DNA of 64,000 nucleotides from Bradyrhizobium sp. MOS003 (GCF_003020125.1 NZ_PYFW01000004.1:434001-498000); one strand, 5' to 3'; shown: positions 1 through 8,493, counted from the stretch's first letter. The notes: generated from the letters alone by a model not told the origin. A program made the numbers and translations.

Positions 1-2
1 GG

Positions 3-524
3 CTCTGCGACCTCGACGGCAACGTCATCGCCAACGGCCGTGCCGACCGCTTCCGCGTCGTCGGCCAGAACGTCGCGCACACCAGATGGTTTCGCGAGGC
101 AAAGGGCTTGCGCTCAGGTGACGACTACGTTGCCGGCGACGTCGAGAACCAGCCGTTGCTCGCGAACGCACAGGTCGCGACCTATTGCGCCAGCGTCCGC
201 GCCGGCGGCCAGGCCAACGGCGCGCCGATCGGCGTGCTCGCCATCCATTTCGATTGGGAGCCGCAGGCCCGCGCCATCGTGCAGGGCGTGCGCGTCGGCG
301 ACAGCGACAAGGCCCGCGTTCTGCTGGTCGATTCGAATTTCCGCGTGATCGCGGCGTCCGACGGCCAGGGCATCCTCAGCGAGCGCATCTCGATCTCGCT
401 GAACGGTCAGCGATCGGGCTTCTACCACGACCGCACCGGTGGGCTGATCGCCTTCCATGCGACGCCCGGCTACGAAACCTATCGCGGCCTCGGCTGGTAT
501 GGCGTGATCGTCTGCGGTCCGTGA
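3..524 (+). CDS. Cache-domain sensory protein, C-terminal part (5' truncated)
   Basis: The frame is open from the first bases of the window to the TGA at 522-524, so the gene begins upstream; about 173 residues are visible. The residues read like an extracytoplasmic or PAS-like Cache domain: an LCDLDGNVIANGRADRFR segment, then RWFREA, then paired sheets ending in IAFHATPGYETYRGLGWYGVIV, which is the usual end of a dCache fold. The protein stops right after this fold, so any signalling module (methyl-accepting or GGDEF) must lie upstream, outside the window; chemotaxis-type proteins with a C-terminal Cache domain exist in Hyphomicrobiales. Role in ligand sensing is inference from the fold. The ligand is unknown. 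Confidence 0.7.
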   Translation, partial: LCDLDGNVIANGRADRFRVVGQNVAHTRWFREAKGLRSGDDYVAGDVENQPLLANAQVATYCASVRAGGQANGAPIGVLAIHFDWEPQARAIVQGVRVGDSDKARVLLVDSNFRVIAASDGQGILSERISISLNGQRSGFYHDRTGGLIAFHATPGYETYRGLGWYGVIVCGP

Positions 525-887
525 TGCGGCAGGCTAGCTAAAAATGCGAAAACAACCCCATGCACAGTAGCCAGAGGGTTGTTTTCATTGATCTTTTCAG
601 CTGAAGTTTCCGCCTGATTTCCCGAAGTTTTTGACACGACGGGCAAAACACTGGCAATCTACGATCATCGCCATAGTGTGTTGCGGCACGAGGGGATGCC
701 CCTAGCGGCTTTGTGAAATTACACCCCGGCTTCTGAAGCATTTTTCGGCAAGCCGCGCCCGTTACGGGCAAGAGCCCGGCGCCCTTGTTCGAATAGAGTC
801 GCTTCGCATCACGTTCATCGACGTGAGCGCGCGAATTTGCACTGGCATTGGCCATCTCGCGCACGTCACATATCAAGGAGACAGCCC
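525..887. other. Intergenic stretch without a convincing gene
   Basis: A minus-strand open frame (538-876) fills this gap, but its composition is unlike the neighbouring genes, it has no recognisable domain or ribosome-binding site, and I do not call it. Around 630-650 the sequence TTGACACGACGGGCAAAACA resembles the edge of a longer non-coding repeat found at 46785-47450 (which also has GGGCAAAACA), so this may be a fragment of that repeat family. I see no terminator hairpin with a T tract. Confidence 0.4.
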
Positions 888-1631
888 ATGAAGATCGTCG
901 TGATCGGCGGAACCGGATTGATCGGATCCAAGCTCGTGGCGCGGCTCAGGCAGCAAGGCCACGAGGCCGTGGCAGCTTCACCGAAATCAGGCGTCAATGC
1001 CGTGACCGGCGATGGCCTCGCCGCGGCACTGGCAGGCGCGGATGTCGTCGTCGACGTCGCCAATGCGCCGTCGTGGGAGCCCGCCGCCGTGCTCGAATTC
1101 TTCGAGCGGTCGAGCAGGAATTTGGTCGCGGCAGAGACCGCCGCAGCCGTCAAGCATCACGTGGCCCTGTCGATTGTCGGGACCGAACGGTCGCCCGATA
1201 ACGCCTATTTCCTTGCCAAGCTCGCCCAGGAGACGATCATCAAATCTTCCTCAGTCCCCTACTCGATCGTGCGCGCCACCCAGTTCTTCGAATTTCTCGG
1301 CGCCATTGCCGACATGGGTGCGCTCGACGGCAGGATCGTCGTTCCCTCGGCCTCGTTTCAGCCGATCGCGGCCGACGACGTCGCCGCTTGCCTTGCGGAG
1401 GTCGCAACGGGCCTGCCGCTCAACGGCACGATCGACATCGCAGGTCCCCAGAAGGCCCCCTTCAATGAATTCATCGCACGTCGCCTGAAGGCATCCGGCG
1501 ACACCCGACCCGTGGTTGGAAACCCGAAGGCGCCGTATTACGGCGGCCCGATTGACGACACATCGCTGGTCCCGCTCGGCGAGGCACGGCTCGGGGCAAC
1601 CCCGCTCGAAACATGGCTCGCACGCCTCTGA
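888..1631 (+). CDS. NAD(P)-binding Rossmann protein, atypical SDR / NmrA-like
   Basis: A protein of 247 residues. The N terminus MKIVVIGGTGLIGSKLV carries the GGTGLIG dinucleotide-binding loop of atypical short-chain dehydrogenases (NAD(P)H-binding, NmrA/isoflavone-reductase-like). Later features fit the group: VRATQFFEFL near the middle and a GPQ segment toward the C terminus. The start is set at 888 because AAGGAG lies at 875-880, 7 bases before the ATG; an in-frame upstream start has no such site. The family often handles quinone or small-molecule reduction or redox sensing, but the substrate cannot be read from the sequence. The gene is followed 38 bases later by a periplasmic cupin gene on the same strand, so the two may be co-transcribed. 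Confidence 0.8.
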   Translation: MKIVVIGGTGLIGSKLVARLRQQGHEAVAASPKSGVNAVTGDGLAAALAGADVVVDVANAPSWEPAAVLEFFERSSRNLVAAETAAAVKHHVALSIVGTERSPDNAYFLAKLAQETIIKSSSVPYSIVRATQFFEFLGAIADMGALDGRIVVPSASFQPIAADDVAACLAEVATGLPLNGTIDIAGPQKAPFNEFIARRLKASGDTRPVVGNPKAPYYGGPIDDTSLVPLGEARLGATPLETWLARL

Positions 1632-1669
1632 GACTGATGTTCACAAGACACCGCAGATAAGGAGCTCCC

Positions 1670-2086
1670 ATGCGCAGATTGCTGATCGCGACAGCGGTTT
1701 ATGCCGCATCATTGCTGACCGTCCACGCAGCCGAGCCGGCAGCGCCATTGGCGAAAGTCACGGTCGTGTTCGACCAGGCACTGCCCAACGCTCCCGGCAA
1801 GAGCATGAAGGGCGTGCTGGTCGAGTATGGTCCCGGAGGCTCGTCGCCGGCCCACATCCACGCGCCCTCCGCTTTCATCTACGCCACGGTGCTGGAAGGC
1901 GCGATCCGCAGTCAGGTCAATGACGGCCCCGCCAAGGTCTTTCACAAGGGAGAGAACTTTGCCGAACACCCCGGTGACCGCCACGGCATCAGCGCGAATG
2001 CCAGCGATACCGAGCCTGCCAAGCTGCTGGCCGTGTTCGTGGTGGACACGACGGACAAGGAGCTGACGACGCCGATGGCGAAGTAG
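1670..2086 (+). CDS. Periplasmic cupin-domain protein
   Basis: 138 residues. Residues 1-20 form a Sec signal peptide (RR, hydrophobic core, cleavage likely after VHA at 18-20). The remainder is a small single-cupin fold: the AHIHAPSAFIYATVLEG segment is a cupin motif 1 variant with two His, and HPGDRHG supplies the later His. Such exported cupins are usually small metal-binding barrels of unknown substrate. AAGGAG at 1659-1664 precedes the ATG. It follows the NAD(P)-binding gene on the same strand and converges on the pdxA-like gene with only 3 bases between the stop codons, leaving no room for a separate terminator. Confidence 0.75.
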   Translation: MRRLLIATAVYAASLLTVHAAEPAAPLAKVTVVFDQALPNAPGKSMKGVLVEYGPGGSSPAHIHAPSAFIYATVLEGAIRSQVNDGPAKVFHKGENFAEHPGDRHGISANASDTEPAKLLAVFVVDTTDKELTTPMAK

Positions 2087-2089
2087 TGC

Positions 2090-3100
2090 TCATCCACGGC
2101 GCGTGCCGGCCGCCGCCATCTCCGCCGCGAGCAACACCGCCGCACGGCTGGCGCCGATCGACGCGATGCCCTGCCCTGCGATGTCGTAGGCAGTCCCGTG
2201 TGCGGGCGTGCAGATCGGGAAAGGGAAGCCGCCGAGCAAGGTGACGCCACGATCGAAACCCATCAGCTTCATCGCGATCTGGCCCTGGTCGTGATACATC
2301 GTCAGCACCGCATCGAAGGCACCGCCCTTGGCGCGCAGAAACACGGTGTCGGCGGGAAACGGTCCTTCCGCCGCGATGCCCTCGCGCTGGCCGGCCGCAA
2401 CCACGGGCGCGATGATGTCGATCTCCTCGCGGCCGAAATTGCCGCCATCGCCCGCGTGCGGGTTCAGTCCGGCGACCGCGATGCGCGGCCGCGCGAAGCC
2501 GGCGTTGCGCATGCAGGCATCGGTCAGCTCAAGCGCACGGTGGATGCGTTCGCTGGACAGCTTTGCGGCGACGTCCCGCAGCGGGATGTGGGAGGTGACG
2601 CGCGCGTTCCACAGCCGGTCCAGCACGTTGAACTCGCTTGCCGGCGTCTTGAGCCCAACCACTTCGGCCGAAAACGCAATCTCGTCGTCGTACTCCGCGC
2701 GGGCGAGCCGCATCGCCTGCTTGTTGAAGGGGGTGAAGCAGACCGCTTCGACACGGCCGTCGCGGCCGAGCTCGAGTGCGTGCCGATAGTTCGCCAGCGC
2801 GAATTGGCCGCCGGCAAGCGTTGCGGTCTTCGGCTCGACCTGTTTGGGATCGAGGTGACGAAGATCGAGAAACAACGCGTCTTCCTCCGCCGCGCGAAGA
2901 TCAGCCCCCTGCTCCACCATCTTCAGCGCCGGCTTGACACCGGCAATGCGCGCGCCCTCCTCGAAGATGCGGCGATCGCCGATCACGACGAGCCGGCAGC
3001 TCGCGCGGATGTCCTCTTGTGCCAGCAGTTTGGCCGTCAGCTCAGGGCTGATGCCGGCGGGATCTCCCATGGCCAGTGCGATCAGCGGCTTTGCGGTCAT
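2090..3100 (-). CDS. PdxA-family NAD-dependent dehydrogenase (PdxA2-type)
   Basis: 336 residues, the normal length for PdxA (4-hydroxythreonine-4-phosphate dehydrogenase family). N terminus ALAMGDPAGISPEL is the family signature, and three metal-ligand His are present: in TSHIPL, GLNPHAGDGG and TMYHDQGQ. The start is the ATG at 3100-3098, which overlaps the tctA stop as ATGA; a long in-frame extension upstream lies over tctA and is rejected. As the last gene of a carboxylate uptake and CoA-transfer operon it is unlikely to be the vitamin B6 enzyme. PdxA paralogues act on phospho-sugar acids (PdxA2) or on cis-diols of aromatic acids (as TphB of terephthalate degradation), so a catabolic dehydrogenase is the better inference. 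Confidence 0.85.
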   Translation of the reverse strand: MTAKPLIALAMGDPAGISPELTAKLLAQEDIRASCRLVVIGDRRIFEEGARIAGVKPALKMVEQGADLRAAEEDALFLDLRHLDPKQVEPKTATLAGGQFALANYRHALELGRDGRVEAVCFTPFNKQAMRLARAEYDDEIAFSAEVVGLKTPASEFNVLDRLWNARVTSHIPLRDVAAKLSSERIHRALELTDACMRNAGFARPRIAVAGLNPHAGDGGNFGREEIDIIAPVVAAGQREGIAAEGPFPADTVFLRAKGGAFDAVLTMYHDQGQIAMKLMGFDRGVTLLGGFPFPICTPAHGTAYDIAGQGIASIGASRAAVLLAAEMAAAGTRRG

Positions 3101-4635
3101 ATGATCACCTTCTCCTGGGCGGTCGTTTCGGTCGCGGGGGCTGCGGGCTTGCGCCAGAGACGGGCGAGTTGAAGCACGAGCGGGAGCAGCAAGAGCGCGA
3201 CGCCGGCCACGATCAGGCATGTCACCAGCTTGTTGGCAAAGAAGATGCCGAGGGATCCCTTCGACATCAGCATCGACTGCCGAAAGGCATCCTCGGCCTT
3301 GTCGCCGATGACGATGGCGAGCACGAGCGGCGCCAGCGGATAGAACAGCTTCTTGAAGAGATAGCCGACGATTCCGAAGCCGAGCATCATGACGACGTCG
3401 AGATAGGAGTTCGACACCGAATAGGCGCCGACAACGCAGATGATCACGATCAGCGGGGCGATCACGACGAAGGGAATCCGCATCAGGGCTGCGAAGACCG
3501 GCACGGTCAGCAGCACCAGGGCAACGGCGACGATGTTGCCGACATACATCGATGCGATCAGGCCCCACACGAAATCCTTCTGGTCGACGAACAGCATCGG
3601 CCCGGGATTGAGGCCCCAGATCATCAGCCCGCCCATCATGACGGCGGCGGTCGCCGAGCCGGGAATACCGAGCGAAAGCATCGGCAGCAGCGCGCTGGTG
3701 CCGGCGGCATGATCGGCCGTCTCCGGCGAGATGATGCCTTCGACCTCTCCTGTGCCGAAATAGCGGCCACGGCGCGAGAAGCGGCGGGCAATGCCGTAGC
3801 TCATGAAGGATGCCGCGGTCGGGCCCCCCGGGGTGATCCCCATCCAGCAGCCGATGGCGGCGCTGCGAAGCAAGGCAACGCTATGCCGCGGCAGGCGGCC
3901 GACGGCGCGGAACACTTCGCGCCAGTCGATCTTCGAGGACACCGCGCGGGCATGGAATTCCTCTTCGACCGCGACCAGCAGCTCGCCGATCCCGAACAGG
4001 CCCATGACCGCGACGACGAAGCTCACGCCCTTGACGAGTTCATCGACACCCATGGTGAGGCGGACGCTGCCGGAGACGGTGTCGATGCCGATCGCGGCGA
4101 TCGAAAACCCGATCGCAAGCGCCACGACCGTCTTGATCGGCGCGGCGCCGCCCATGCCGACGAAGCTGGCAAAGGCCAGGAAATAGACCGCAAAGTATTC
4201 CGCCGGCCCGAAGGCAAGCGCGACCTGCGCCACCCAGGACGCCAGGAAGGTGATGAGGATGACGCCGACCAGCGCGCCGAATGCCGCCGAGCCGAAGGCG
4301 GTGGCGAGCGCCGTGGTCGGCCTTCCGTCACGCGCCATCGGATAGCCGTCGAAGGTGGTCGCGACCGACGACGGCTCGCCCGGAATGTTGAACAGGATCG
4401 AGGTGACGGAGCCACCGAACAACGCGCCCCAATACATGCTGGAGAGCAGGATGATCGCCGATACCGGCTGCATGCCGAAGGTGAGCGGCAACAGCAGCGA
4501 CACCCCGTTCGGCGCACCCAGCCCCGGCAGCACGCCGACGAGAATGCCGAGCAGCACGCCAACCACCATCAGCACCAGATGCGGCACGGTGACCGCGATG
4601 CTGAAGCCGTGCAGGAGTTCCCCGAGATTATCCAT
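3097..4635 (-). CDS. tctA: Tripartite tricarboxylate transporter, large membrane subunit TctA
   Basis: 512 residues, the usual length of TctA. Strongly hydrophobic with about 11-12 predicted membrane segments. The family hallmark GALFGGSVTSILFNIPGEP is present near residue 70, as is a second SLGIPGSATAA segment in the second half. TctA is the permease of the TTT family, which takes up carboxylates (citrate, tartrate, aromatic acids, glutarate-like compounds) with a periplasmic binding protein and a cation gradient. It sits 11 bases after tctB and overlaps the pdxA-like gene by 4 bases, showing translational coupling. The substrate cannot be deduced from this subunit. Confidence 0.93.
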   Translation of the reverse strand: MDNLGELLHGFSIAVTVPHLVLMVVGVLLGILVGVLPGLGAPNGVSLLLPLTFGMQPVSAIILLSSMYWGALFGGSVTSILFNIPGEPSSVATTFDGYPMARDGRPTTALATAFGSAAFGALVGVILITFLASWVAQVALAFGPAEYFAVYFLAFASFVGMGGAAPIKTVVALAIGFSIAAIGIDTVSGSVRLTMGVDELVKGVSFVVAVMGLFGIGELLVAVEEEFHARAVSSKIDWREVFRAVGRLPRHSVALLRSAAIGCWMGITPGGPTAASFMSYGIARRFSRRGRYFGTGEVEGIISPETADHAAGTSALLPMLSLGIPGSATAAVMMGGLMIWGLNPGPMLFVDQKDFVWGLIASMYVGNIVAVALVLLTVPVFAALMRIPFVVIAPLIVIICVVGAYSVSNSYLDVVMMLGFGIVGYLFKKLFYPLAPLVLAIVIGDKAEDAFRQSMLMSKGSLGIFFANKLVTCLIVAGVALLLLPLVLQLARLWRKPAAPATETTAQEKVII

Positions 4636-4646
4636 CGGCCTCGCCC

Positions 4647-5129
4647 TCAGAAGCCGAGTGCGGCGGCAAGCGCGCCGTGGGGCAAGCTGACCTGGAACAT
4701 GCGCTCGAACACCACGTAGAGCGCGAGCGCCGTCGCAGCCGCCATCACCAGCGCCCGCGGCACCGATTGATGCCGGGGGATCGCCAGCACCGCGAAGACG
4801 TACAGCGCCGAGGCGACGTACATCCCCGCGAGCGGGATCGCGGCCACGAAGATCGCGGCCGGCACGAACAGACCGGCAAGCCGGCGCAACTCGATCTGCG
4901 TGATCGCGATGGGGACATTGGCCAGGGACGCAACCGGCAACACGCCCCGCACCAGGTTGTAGAGGCTCCCGAGCACGATGATGGTGCCGGTCAGGAGCGG
5001 AAACGTGCCGGCATCGACGCCCGCGCTCGACCAGCCGATGCCGTTGTCGAGGCTCTGGACCACCACGGCGACCCCAAAGCCACCGGTGAGGACGGCAGTC
5101 GCGAGTTCAAGCGCGCGGCGTGAGATCAT
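4647..5129 (-). CDS. tctB: Tripartite tricarboxylate transporter, small membrane subunit TctB
   Basis: 160 residues with four hydrophobic segments, as in TctB, the small and poorly conserved membrane partner of TctA. I place the start at 5129 (MISRRALELATAV) because CCGGAG stands just upstream; the longer in-frame frame back to 5210 reads into a palindromic repeat and adds an unlikely polar extension. The C terminus ends FQVSLPHGAL, typical of the family (the FxxxLPxG element). Located between tctC and tctA in the same direction. Confidence 0.88.
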   Translation of the reverse strand: MISRRALELATAVLTGGFGVAVVVQSLDNGIGWSSAGVDAGTFPLLTGTIIVLGSLYNLVRGVLPVASLANVPIAITQIELRRLAGLFVPAAIFVAAIPLAGMYVASALYVFAVLAIPRHQSVPRALVMAAATALALYVVFERMFQVSLPHGALAAALGF

Positions 5130-5160
5130 GGGCAGCTCCGGGGAAACAGTCCTCGTTCCG

Positions 5161-5237
5161 AGGCGGGCGTCTCGAAGGACGGCTCCAGGCGACATCGCAT
5201 CCGCTGCCATCCTTCGAGACGCCCGCCTCCGGCGGGC
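5161..5237. repeat. Palindromic intergenic repeat between tctB and tctC
   Basis: Bases 5161-5179 (AGGCGGGCGTCTCGAAGGA) are the exact reverse complement of 5210-5228, separated by 30 bases; a short second hairpin (CCGCC TCC GGCGG) follows at 5223-5235. The core resembles a short interspersed palindrome that I remember as common between genes in Bradyrhizobium. It lies inside an operon, so it could fold in the mRNA and uncouple binding-protein expression (tctC, upstream) from the membrane subunits (tctB, tctA, downstream). Confidence 0.75.
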
Positions 5238-5295
5238 TTCTCAGGATGAGGACCAGGGCTGCAGTCGGCTGCGCGATCGAAGCCCATTCGCCGCC

Positions 5296-6288
5296 TCACT
5301 TCACCAGCCAGCCCTGCTCGCCTGCGACCTGCTTGACGTGCTCGAGATCCTCTTTGATGAATTTGTCGAACTCGGCGCCGGTCAGGAAGGTGTCGACCTG
5401 GGACGTCTTCTCGATGTAGTCCTTCCACTCGGGCGTCGCCTGCACCTTCTTCATGAGGTCGACATAGAACGCGGCCTGGTCCGGCGTGACCTTGCCGGGC
5501 AGCCACACGGTGCGCGGCTGCTCATATTGCTTGATGTCGAGCCCCTGCTCGACGCAGGTCGGAACGTCGCCCCAGCCTTCGGTCGCGGTGACCTTGGCGC
5601 CCTGCGGCAGCCGCTTCGGGCTGAAAACGCAGAGTGGCCGCTGCGTGCCGCCACGCCATTGCCCAAGGCTTTCGCTGGGATTGTTGACGTGAGAGTCGAG
5701 GTGTCCGCCGGCGAGCTGCACGGCGGTCTCCGCGCCGCTCTTGAAGGGAATGTAGGTCAGCTTGACCTTGCCGGCCTTCTCGATCATGCGCGTCAGGACC
5801 TCGTCGGTGTCCTTTGACTGGGCACCGCCCATCTTGAACTCGCCCGTTGCGGCGGCCTTCAGATAGTCGCCCGCATTCTTGTAGGGCGCGTCCTGCTTGA
5901 CCCAGAGCAGGAACTCATCCTGCGCCATCGCCGCTACGGGCGTGAGGTCGGTGTAGTTGAAGGCGACCTTGGAGACGAGCGGCTGCTGCCACGCGTTCGA
6001 GGTGCCGAAGATCACCTTGTAGGGATCGCCGGCGGAGGCCTTGCCGTAGACATAGCCTTCGGCGCCGCTGCCGCCGCCCTTGTTGACCACGACGATCGGC
6101 TGCTCAACCAGCTTGTGCTTGGTGATGATGTTCTGCACCGCGCGCGCGAGGTTGTCGGTCCCGCCGCCGGGCCCGGCGGTGGCGACGAATTCGATCGGCT
6201 TTTGCGGTTGCCAGGCGCTCAGCGCCGGCATCGTGCCGGCGAGCATCGTTGCGGCTGCGGAGAGCAGAAATATCGACGTCCGACCCAT
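5296..6288 (-). CDS. tctC: Tripartite tricarboxylate transporter periplasmic binding protein TctC
   Basis: 330 residues. Residues 1-25 form a signal peptide with cleavage likely after LSA. The mature protein begins with WQPQKPIEFVATAGPGGGTDNLAR, the typical Bug/TctC opening in which the PGGGTD loop contacts the ligand carboxylate; the second ligand loop region is GGAQSKDTDEV. Four cysteines remain in the C-terminal half region (LCVFSP, PTCVEQG), which is less usual for the family. It captures the carboxylate and delivers it to TctAB. A TctC next to a PdxA-like dehydrogenase recalls the terephthalate genes (TphC, TphB), but no aromatic dioxygenase is in this window, so the ligand stays open. 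Confidence 0.92.
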   Translation of the reverse strand: MGRTSIFLLSAAATMLAGTMPALSAWQPQKPIEFVATAGPGGGTDNLARAVQNIITKHKLVEQPIVVVNKGGGSGAEGYVYGKASAGDPYKVIFGTSNAWQQPLVSKVAFNYTDLTPVAAMAQDEFLLWVKQDAPYKNAGDYLKAAATGEFKMGGAQSKDTDEVLTRMIEKAGKVKLTYIPFKSGAETAVQLAGGHLDSHVNNPSESLGQWRGGTQRPLCVFSPKRLPQGAKVTATEGWGDVPTCVEQGLDIKQYEQPRTVWLPGKVTPDQAAFYVDLMKKVQATPEWKDYIEKTSQVDTFLTGAEFDKFIKEDLEHVKQVAGEQGWLVK

Positions 6289-6339
6289 GATTTCCTCCAG
6301 CTGATTTTTGTCTTTTATCGTTGTCGTATCGACGTCCGG

Positions 6340-7599
6340 TCAGGCGACGCGTTCCTCGCGTCTTCCCGATGCCAGGACGATTGCGCCGTCTTTTTCCAGC
6401 GCTTCGATCTGCTTCTGGTCGAACCCATATTCGGCCAGGACCTCGCGCGTATGCTCACCATAGACCGGGGCGCCCGTAAGCACTTTGCCTGGGGTCTCCG
6501 AAAACTTGACGGGAAGACCGATCGTCTTGACCGGGCCGAGCGTGGAATGCTCGACCTCGACGACCATCTCGCGCGCCAGAGTCTGGGGATCGCTCAGCGC
6601 CTCCAGCATGTCGTGCACGGGTCCGCACGGCACGCCCTTCTCGTCCAGCGCCGCGAGCCAATGCGCTCGCGACCGGGTCCGGAAGCGCTCGCTCAGGAGC
6701 GCTTCCAGCTCTCTGAGATTGGCCATGCGGTCGGCGCCATTGACGAAACGCGGATCGGAGGCGAGCTCGCTCGCTCCGAGCGCTTCCAGCATCAACAGCC
6801 AATGCTTCTTGTTGGCGCCGCCGACCACGAGCCAGCCGTCCGAGGCTTCGAACGCCTGATACGGTGCATTGAGCGGATGGGCAGAGCCCATCGCGCGCGG
6901 CGCCGTGCCCGCGGCGAGCGCGATGGTCGACTGCCAATAGGTCTGCACCAGGGCGGCTTCATAGAGCGAGGTCTCGACCCACTGGCCCTCCCCGGTCTTG
7001 AGCCGGTGCGCATAGGCCGCGAGGATGCCCATGCTGGCAAGCAGGCCGGCGGTGATGTCCGACAGCGGCGGGCCGCATTTGACGGGCGGACCGTCGGGGC
7101 GTTCGCCGGTGAAACTCATGATGCCGCTCATGGCTTGGGCGACGAGATCGAAACCGCGGCGATGCTTGTAGGGACCGGTGCGGCCGAAGCCCGAGAGCGA
7201 GCAATAGATCAGCGCCGGGAATTGCTGGTGCAGCGCTTCGTAGCCGAAGCCGAGGCGCTCCATCGCGCCCGGCGCAAAATTCTCGACCAGCACGTCGGCG
7301 TCCGCAATCAGCCGCCGCAGCACCTCTTTGCCGCCCTCGGTCTTGAGGTCCAGCACGATGCCGCGCTTGTTGCGGTTCATCATCAGGAAGGAGGCCGCCT
7401 CATCGCCGATCTTCGGCGGCACCGAATGGCGGGTGTCGTCGCCGTTCGGCGATTTCTCGATCTTGATGACGTCCGCGCCCATGTCGGCGAGCATCAGGGT
7501 GCAGGTCGGCCCGGCCATCACATGGGTGAGGTCGACGACCCTGAGGCCGGCAAGAGGTCCCGAACGGCGGGAGGTGGATTGCGATCGATCGCTTTGCAT
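6340..7599 (-). CDS. Family III acyl-CoA transferase (CaiB/BaiF type)
   Basis: 419 residues, a usual length for CaiB/BaiF/formyl-CoA-transferase enzymes. N-terminal LAGLRVVDLTHVMAGP, MGADVIKIEKSPNGDDTR, NRNKRGIVLDLK and the GFDLVAQAMSG motif with the catalytic Asp are all present. The enzyme moves CoA from one carboxylic acid to another without ATP. In this operon it most simply activates the acid taken up by TctABC, or exchanges CoA with a product such as succinate. It begins 9 bases after the enoyl-CoA hydratase gene and is followed by tctC. Substrate is inferred only from context. Confidence 0.9.
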   Translation of the reverse strand: MQSDRSQSTSRRSGPLAGLRVVDLTHVMAGPTCTLMLADMGADVIKIEKSPNGDDTRHSVPPKIGDEAASFLMMNRNKRGIVLDLKTEGGKEVLRRLIADADVLVENFAPGAMERLGFGYEALHQQFPALIYCSLSGFGRTGPYKHRRGFDLVAQAMSGIMSFTGERPDGPPVKCGPPLSDITAGLLASMGILAAYAHRLKTGEGQWVETSLYEAALVQTYWQSTIALAAGTAPRAMGSAHPLNAPYQAFEASDGWLVVGGANKKHWLLMLEALGASELASDPRFVNGADRMANLRELEALLSERFRTRSRAHWLAALDEKGVPCGPVHDMLEALSDPQTLAREMVVEVEHSTLGPVKTIGLPVKFSETPGKVLTGAPVYGEHTREVLAEYGFDQKQIEALEKDGAIVLASGRREERVA

Positions 7600-7608
7600 C
7601 GGGGCGTC

Positions 7609-8403
7609 CTATTGACCGCGCCATTGCGGGGCGCGCTTGTTGAGGAAAGCATCGAGCCCTTCGCGAAAATCCTGGCTCGTGTAGCACATCAGGATGAGGT
7701 CCTCGTCTTCGTCTCCCGTCAGCCGCTGTTGCAGCCGGCCGACCGCCTGCTTGGTCGCATTCAGCGTCAGCGGCGCATGACTGGCGACGAGCCGGGCCAC
7801 TTCGTCGGCGCGCCGCTCCAGCGCAGCCAGATCTTCGACGACCTCGCCGAGCAGCCCTATGCTCGCCGCCTCCGCGGCATCGATAAGACGCGCGGTGAAG
7901 ATCAGGTCCTTGACGCGCGCGGCGCCGATGAGCGCGGTGAGACGGCCGACATTGGACATCGACAGGCAATTGCCGAGCGTCCGGGCGATGGGGAAACCGA
8001 TCTGCGCACTGCGTGTGCCGATGCGCAGGTCGCAGGCCGCGGCGATGCCGGCGCCGCCGCCGGTGCAGAATCCGTTGATCGCCGCGATGGTCGGCACCCG
8101 GCACTGTTCGAGGGTGGTCAGCACCCGATCGATACGCTTCTCGTAGTCGATCGCATCCTGCGGCACCTTGAACTCGCGGAACTGGTTGATGTCGGTGCCC
8201 GCGGCGAACGCCTTGTCGCCGGCCCCGCGCAGCACCAGCACCTTAATCGCATGATCGCTGTTGGCCTGCTCGCAGATCGCGGCGAGCCGCTCGTACATGG
8301 CGAAAGTGAAGGCGTTGCGGGCCTGCGGGCGGTTGAAGGTGATCCGCCCGATGCCTTCGTTGCATTCAAAAACGAGGTCGTCTGCCCCTACCGCCCGGTC
8401 CAT
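7609..8403 (-). CDS. Enoyl-CoA hydratase/isomerase family protein
   Basis: 264 residues in the crotonase superfamily. The oxyanion-hole segments are recognisable: AFAAGTDINQF for the first and NGFCTGGGAGIAAACDLRIG for the second. The second catalytic region (GFPIARTLGNCLS) lacks the two Glu of classical crotonase, so the reaction could be hydration, isomerisation, decarboxylation or hydrolysis of an acyl-CoA. The start at 8403 has AAGAGGA upstream; an upstream in-frame ATG would begin inside the palindromic operator at 8423-8444. It is the first gene of the ech-caiB-tctCBA-pdxA operon and is probably regulated by the divergent GntR protein. Confidence 0.87.
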   Translation of the reverse strand: MDRAVGADDLVFECNEGIGRITFNRPQARNAFTFAMYERLAAICEQANSDHAIKVLVLRGAGDKAFAAGTDINQFREFKVPQDAIDYEKRIDRVLTTLEQCRVPTIAAINGFCTGGGAGIAAACDLRIGTRSAQIGFPIARTLGNCLSMSNVGRLTALIGAARVKDLIFTARLIDAAEAASIGLLGEVVEDLAALERRADEVARLVASHAPLTLNATKQAVGRLQQRLTGDEDEDLILMCYTSQDFREGLDAFLNKRAPQWRGQ

Positions 8404-8422
8404 TTCCTCATATCCTCTTGTT

Positions 8423-8444
8423 TTTTGCATTTTTGAATGCAAAA
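8423..8444. promoter_or_regulatory. Palindromic operator, candidate GntR-binding site 1
   Basis: TTTTGCAT at 8423-8430 and ATGCAAAA at 8437-8444 are perfect reverse complements separated by six bases. The site lies 20 bases upstream of the hydratase start codon, in a conspicuously AT-rich patch between divergent genes. A 13-base match to its complementary strand recurs at 8494-8506. Confidence 0.65.
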
Positions 8445-8493
8445 TTTGCGATTAGCAAGCTGAAACTTGGAAAGTTACGATCATCCAACCCAC

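Noticed and set aside
538..876. 112-residue minus-strand open frame filling the gap before the NAD(P)-binding gene
   Set aside because: No ribosome-binding site or domain, and its composition is unlike the neighbours; it may cover part of a non-coding repeat.
3076..4719. 547-residue plus-strand open frame across tctA
   Set aside because: It is the antisense shadow of tctA: highly charged (many Asp, Arg, Glu, His) and without structure, as expected of the strand opposite a hydrophobic gene.
6115..8436. 773-residue plus-strand open frame opposite the CoA-transferase and hydratase genes
   Set aside because: Antisense shadow spanning two real genes; no domain and no start signal.
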